From contig JAEMBT020000008.1 of NCBI GenBank assembly GCA_018873245.2, positions 3,644,001 through 3,708,000 of the forward strand: DNA of 64,000 nt, read 5' to 3'. Position 1 is the stretch's first letter, and every line of letters starts with the position of its first letter. The notes beneath the pieces are model-generated. The model had not been told where the DNA came from. It worked only from the letters and a program-made list of their open reading frames with translations, and ran no database searches. Shown here piece by piece: positions 62,903 through 64,000 of this stretch. Source of the DNA: Archegozetes longisetosus. Lineage: Eukaryota; Arthropoda; Arachnida; Sarcoptiformes; Trhypochthoniidae. Position numbers and translations under genes: made by a program.

Positions 62903-64000
62903 GTTTGTTCATCTATAAGTTTATAGACCACTTATTGTTGTCGCGCATAGCTATGTTATTCACTATGTTATGTTGTTCATAGTTACGTTATTAGTTGTGT
63001 CAAGAAGCCCACTATTAAATCATAGTCGAATATCCTTCTGATAATCTACTCGACAACAATATAGTGTACCTGTAAATACGCGACAACAATATAGTGTACC
63101 TGTAAATACGCGACAACAATATAGTGTACCTGTAAAATAGTTTGAAAAGGAAAAAACGATTTTCTTGTGAACATACTACGCAATGAGTAAAAGCAGTATA
63201 GTATTGGCTTAAACTTATATTTCAAATAGTATACAACAAAAGCGAGGAAAACTACTTCTAAACTAATTATTTTTGATCAATTCAAAGCTCCATTCAGACT
63301 AAATGGCAATTCTATAGATCCAATTTGAAGGCAACTGTAATAGTATTTTGATGGATCAATAAATAAACAACTTTCAGATGAATATGAATAAGAATGTGGA
63401 CAAACAGTATAACTTCACTTATAAGATTTCACATATTTTCATTCAAAATGATTGTTTCAAATCAATGTAATAATCCAACAGCTTAAATAGACTATCAGAT
63501 CAATAATCAATTGGATATCGAAACAATATTTGTGCTGATAATAAAAGTAGAGTAAAAGTTGAAATGTGATTTACTCAATCAAAAGTATTGAAGTTATGCG
63601 GTTTGTCCATATTGTTATTGATATTGATTGATTTGACAAACATGCAAAGCATTAGTTAGAGTTTTATAAACTGCAATAATTCCTATAGTAAGAAAGCATG
63701 AAATTATTAACAAAAACTTCAATAAATGACCAACATAGTTAATGTTTTATGTGTTCATCTAATTGCTTACTGTATTATAATTTTATTTGTTGACCTCAAA
63801 ACATTAAATATTATTTTTGCCATAAAAATATATATAATGAGAAAATACTATTATTGAAGGAAACTCAGTAGTAATTATACGATCATTATTTCTCACTTCA
63901 ATCTTCAAATTACTTTTCTTTTCATACAATTTATCTGCAATATACTTTATTGACGATAATAAAAGCAATTATATTGACAATTTTTTGCCCTAAAATGTCT
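62903..64000. other. Intron sequence of the REJ-like gene to the window edge
   Basis: Follows the donor after exon 7 (AAAG then GTTTGT). It contains the 30-base tandem repeat at 63051-63137; otherwise AT-rich without an exon that I could recognise in phase 2. Confidence 0.5.
63051..63137. repeat. 30-base tandem repeat, 2.9 copies
   Basis: Unit begins CGACAACAATATAGTGTACC; the two complete copies and the partial third are identical over the compared bases, so the expansion is recent or actively homogenised. Confidence 0.9.

Noticed and set aside
1-64000. CRISPR arrays, bacterial operons, prophage or retrovirus-like elements
   Set aside because: No spaced identical repeats, no Shine-Dalgarno-type gene packing, and no reverse transcriptase, integrase, capsid or envelope-like coding was seen. 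The tandem repeats present are adjacent, without spacers.

Overview
The window looks like nuclear DNA of a small-genome arthropod. It is AT-rich and its genes are split by short GT-AG introns (one is GC-AG), with a few introns of 2-5 kb. Gene content (an insect-type gustatory receptor, an A-type digestive metallocarboxypeptidase, a complete Fat-like protocadherin, a REJ/polycystin-type gene) fits a chelicerate. An acariform mite is my best guess, but that is inference and not proven by the sequence. No reverse transcriptase, integrase, capsid or envelope-like coding was recognised.

Layout. 1-1313 (+): 3' end of an M14 carboxypeptidase. 2086-4556 (-): complete TMEM165/GDT1. 6481-9576 (+): complete Rad6/UBE2A-B ubiquitin-conjugating enzyme, divergent from TMEM165, with a TATA box and a CRE-like site upstream. 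10063-13294 (-): SLC30A9/ZnT9, all eight exons, with an apparent one-base frame break in an A/T run. 14604-15842 (+): intronless beta-1,3-galactosyltransferase. 16462-18603 (+): five-exon gustatory receptor. 20014-21228 (-): intronless unrecognised basic, probably nuclear protein. 21229-28106: 6.9 kb without recognisable genes. 28107-44063 (+): 17-exon Fat-like (kugelei/FAT1-3) cadherin; the joined exons give 4,669 residues with 34 cadherin repeats. 46055-47420 (-): unrecognised four-helix membrane protein. 52164-62902 (+): secreted cysteine-rich plus REJ-like gene that runs off the right edge.

The genes are unrelated single-copy functions: Golgi and mitochondrial ion handling, ubiquitination, glycosylation, chemosensation, planar polarity. 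They do not form a pathway or cluster. The noncoding DNA is the most unusual part. At least nine foldback (hairpin) elements with long imperfect inverted arms and three copies of a short inverted-repeat element lie in introns and gene flanks. Some are related to one another across tens of kilobases, and one is a 2.5 kb nested inverted repeat. Exon joins were checked by reading-phase arithmetic and family alignment from memory, not by database search.
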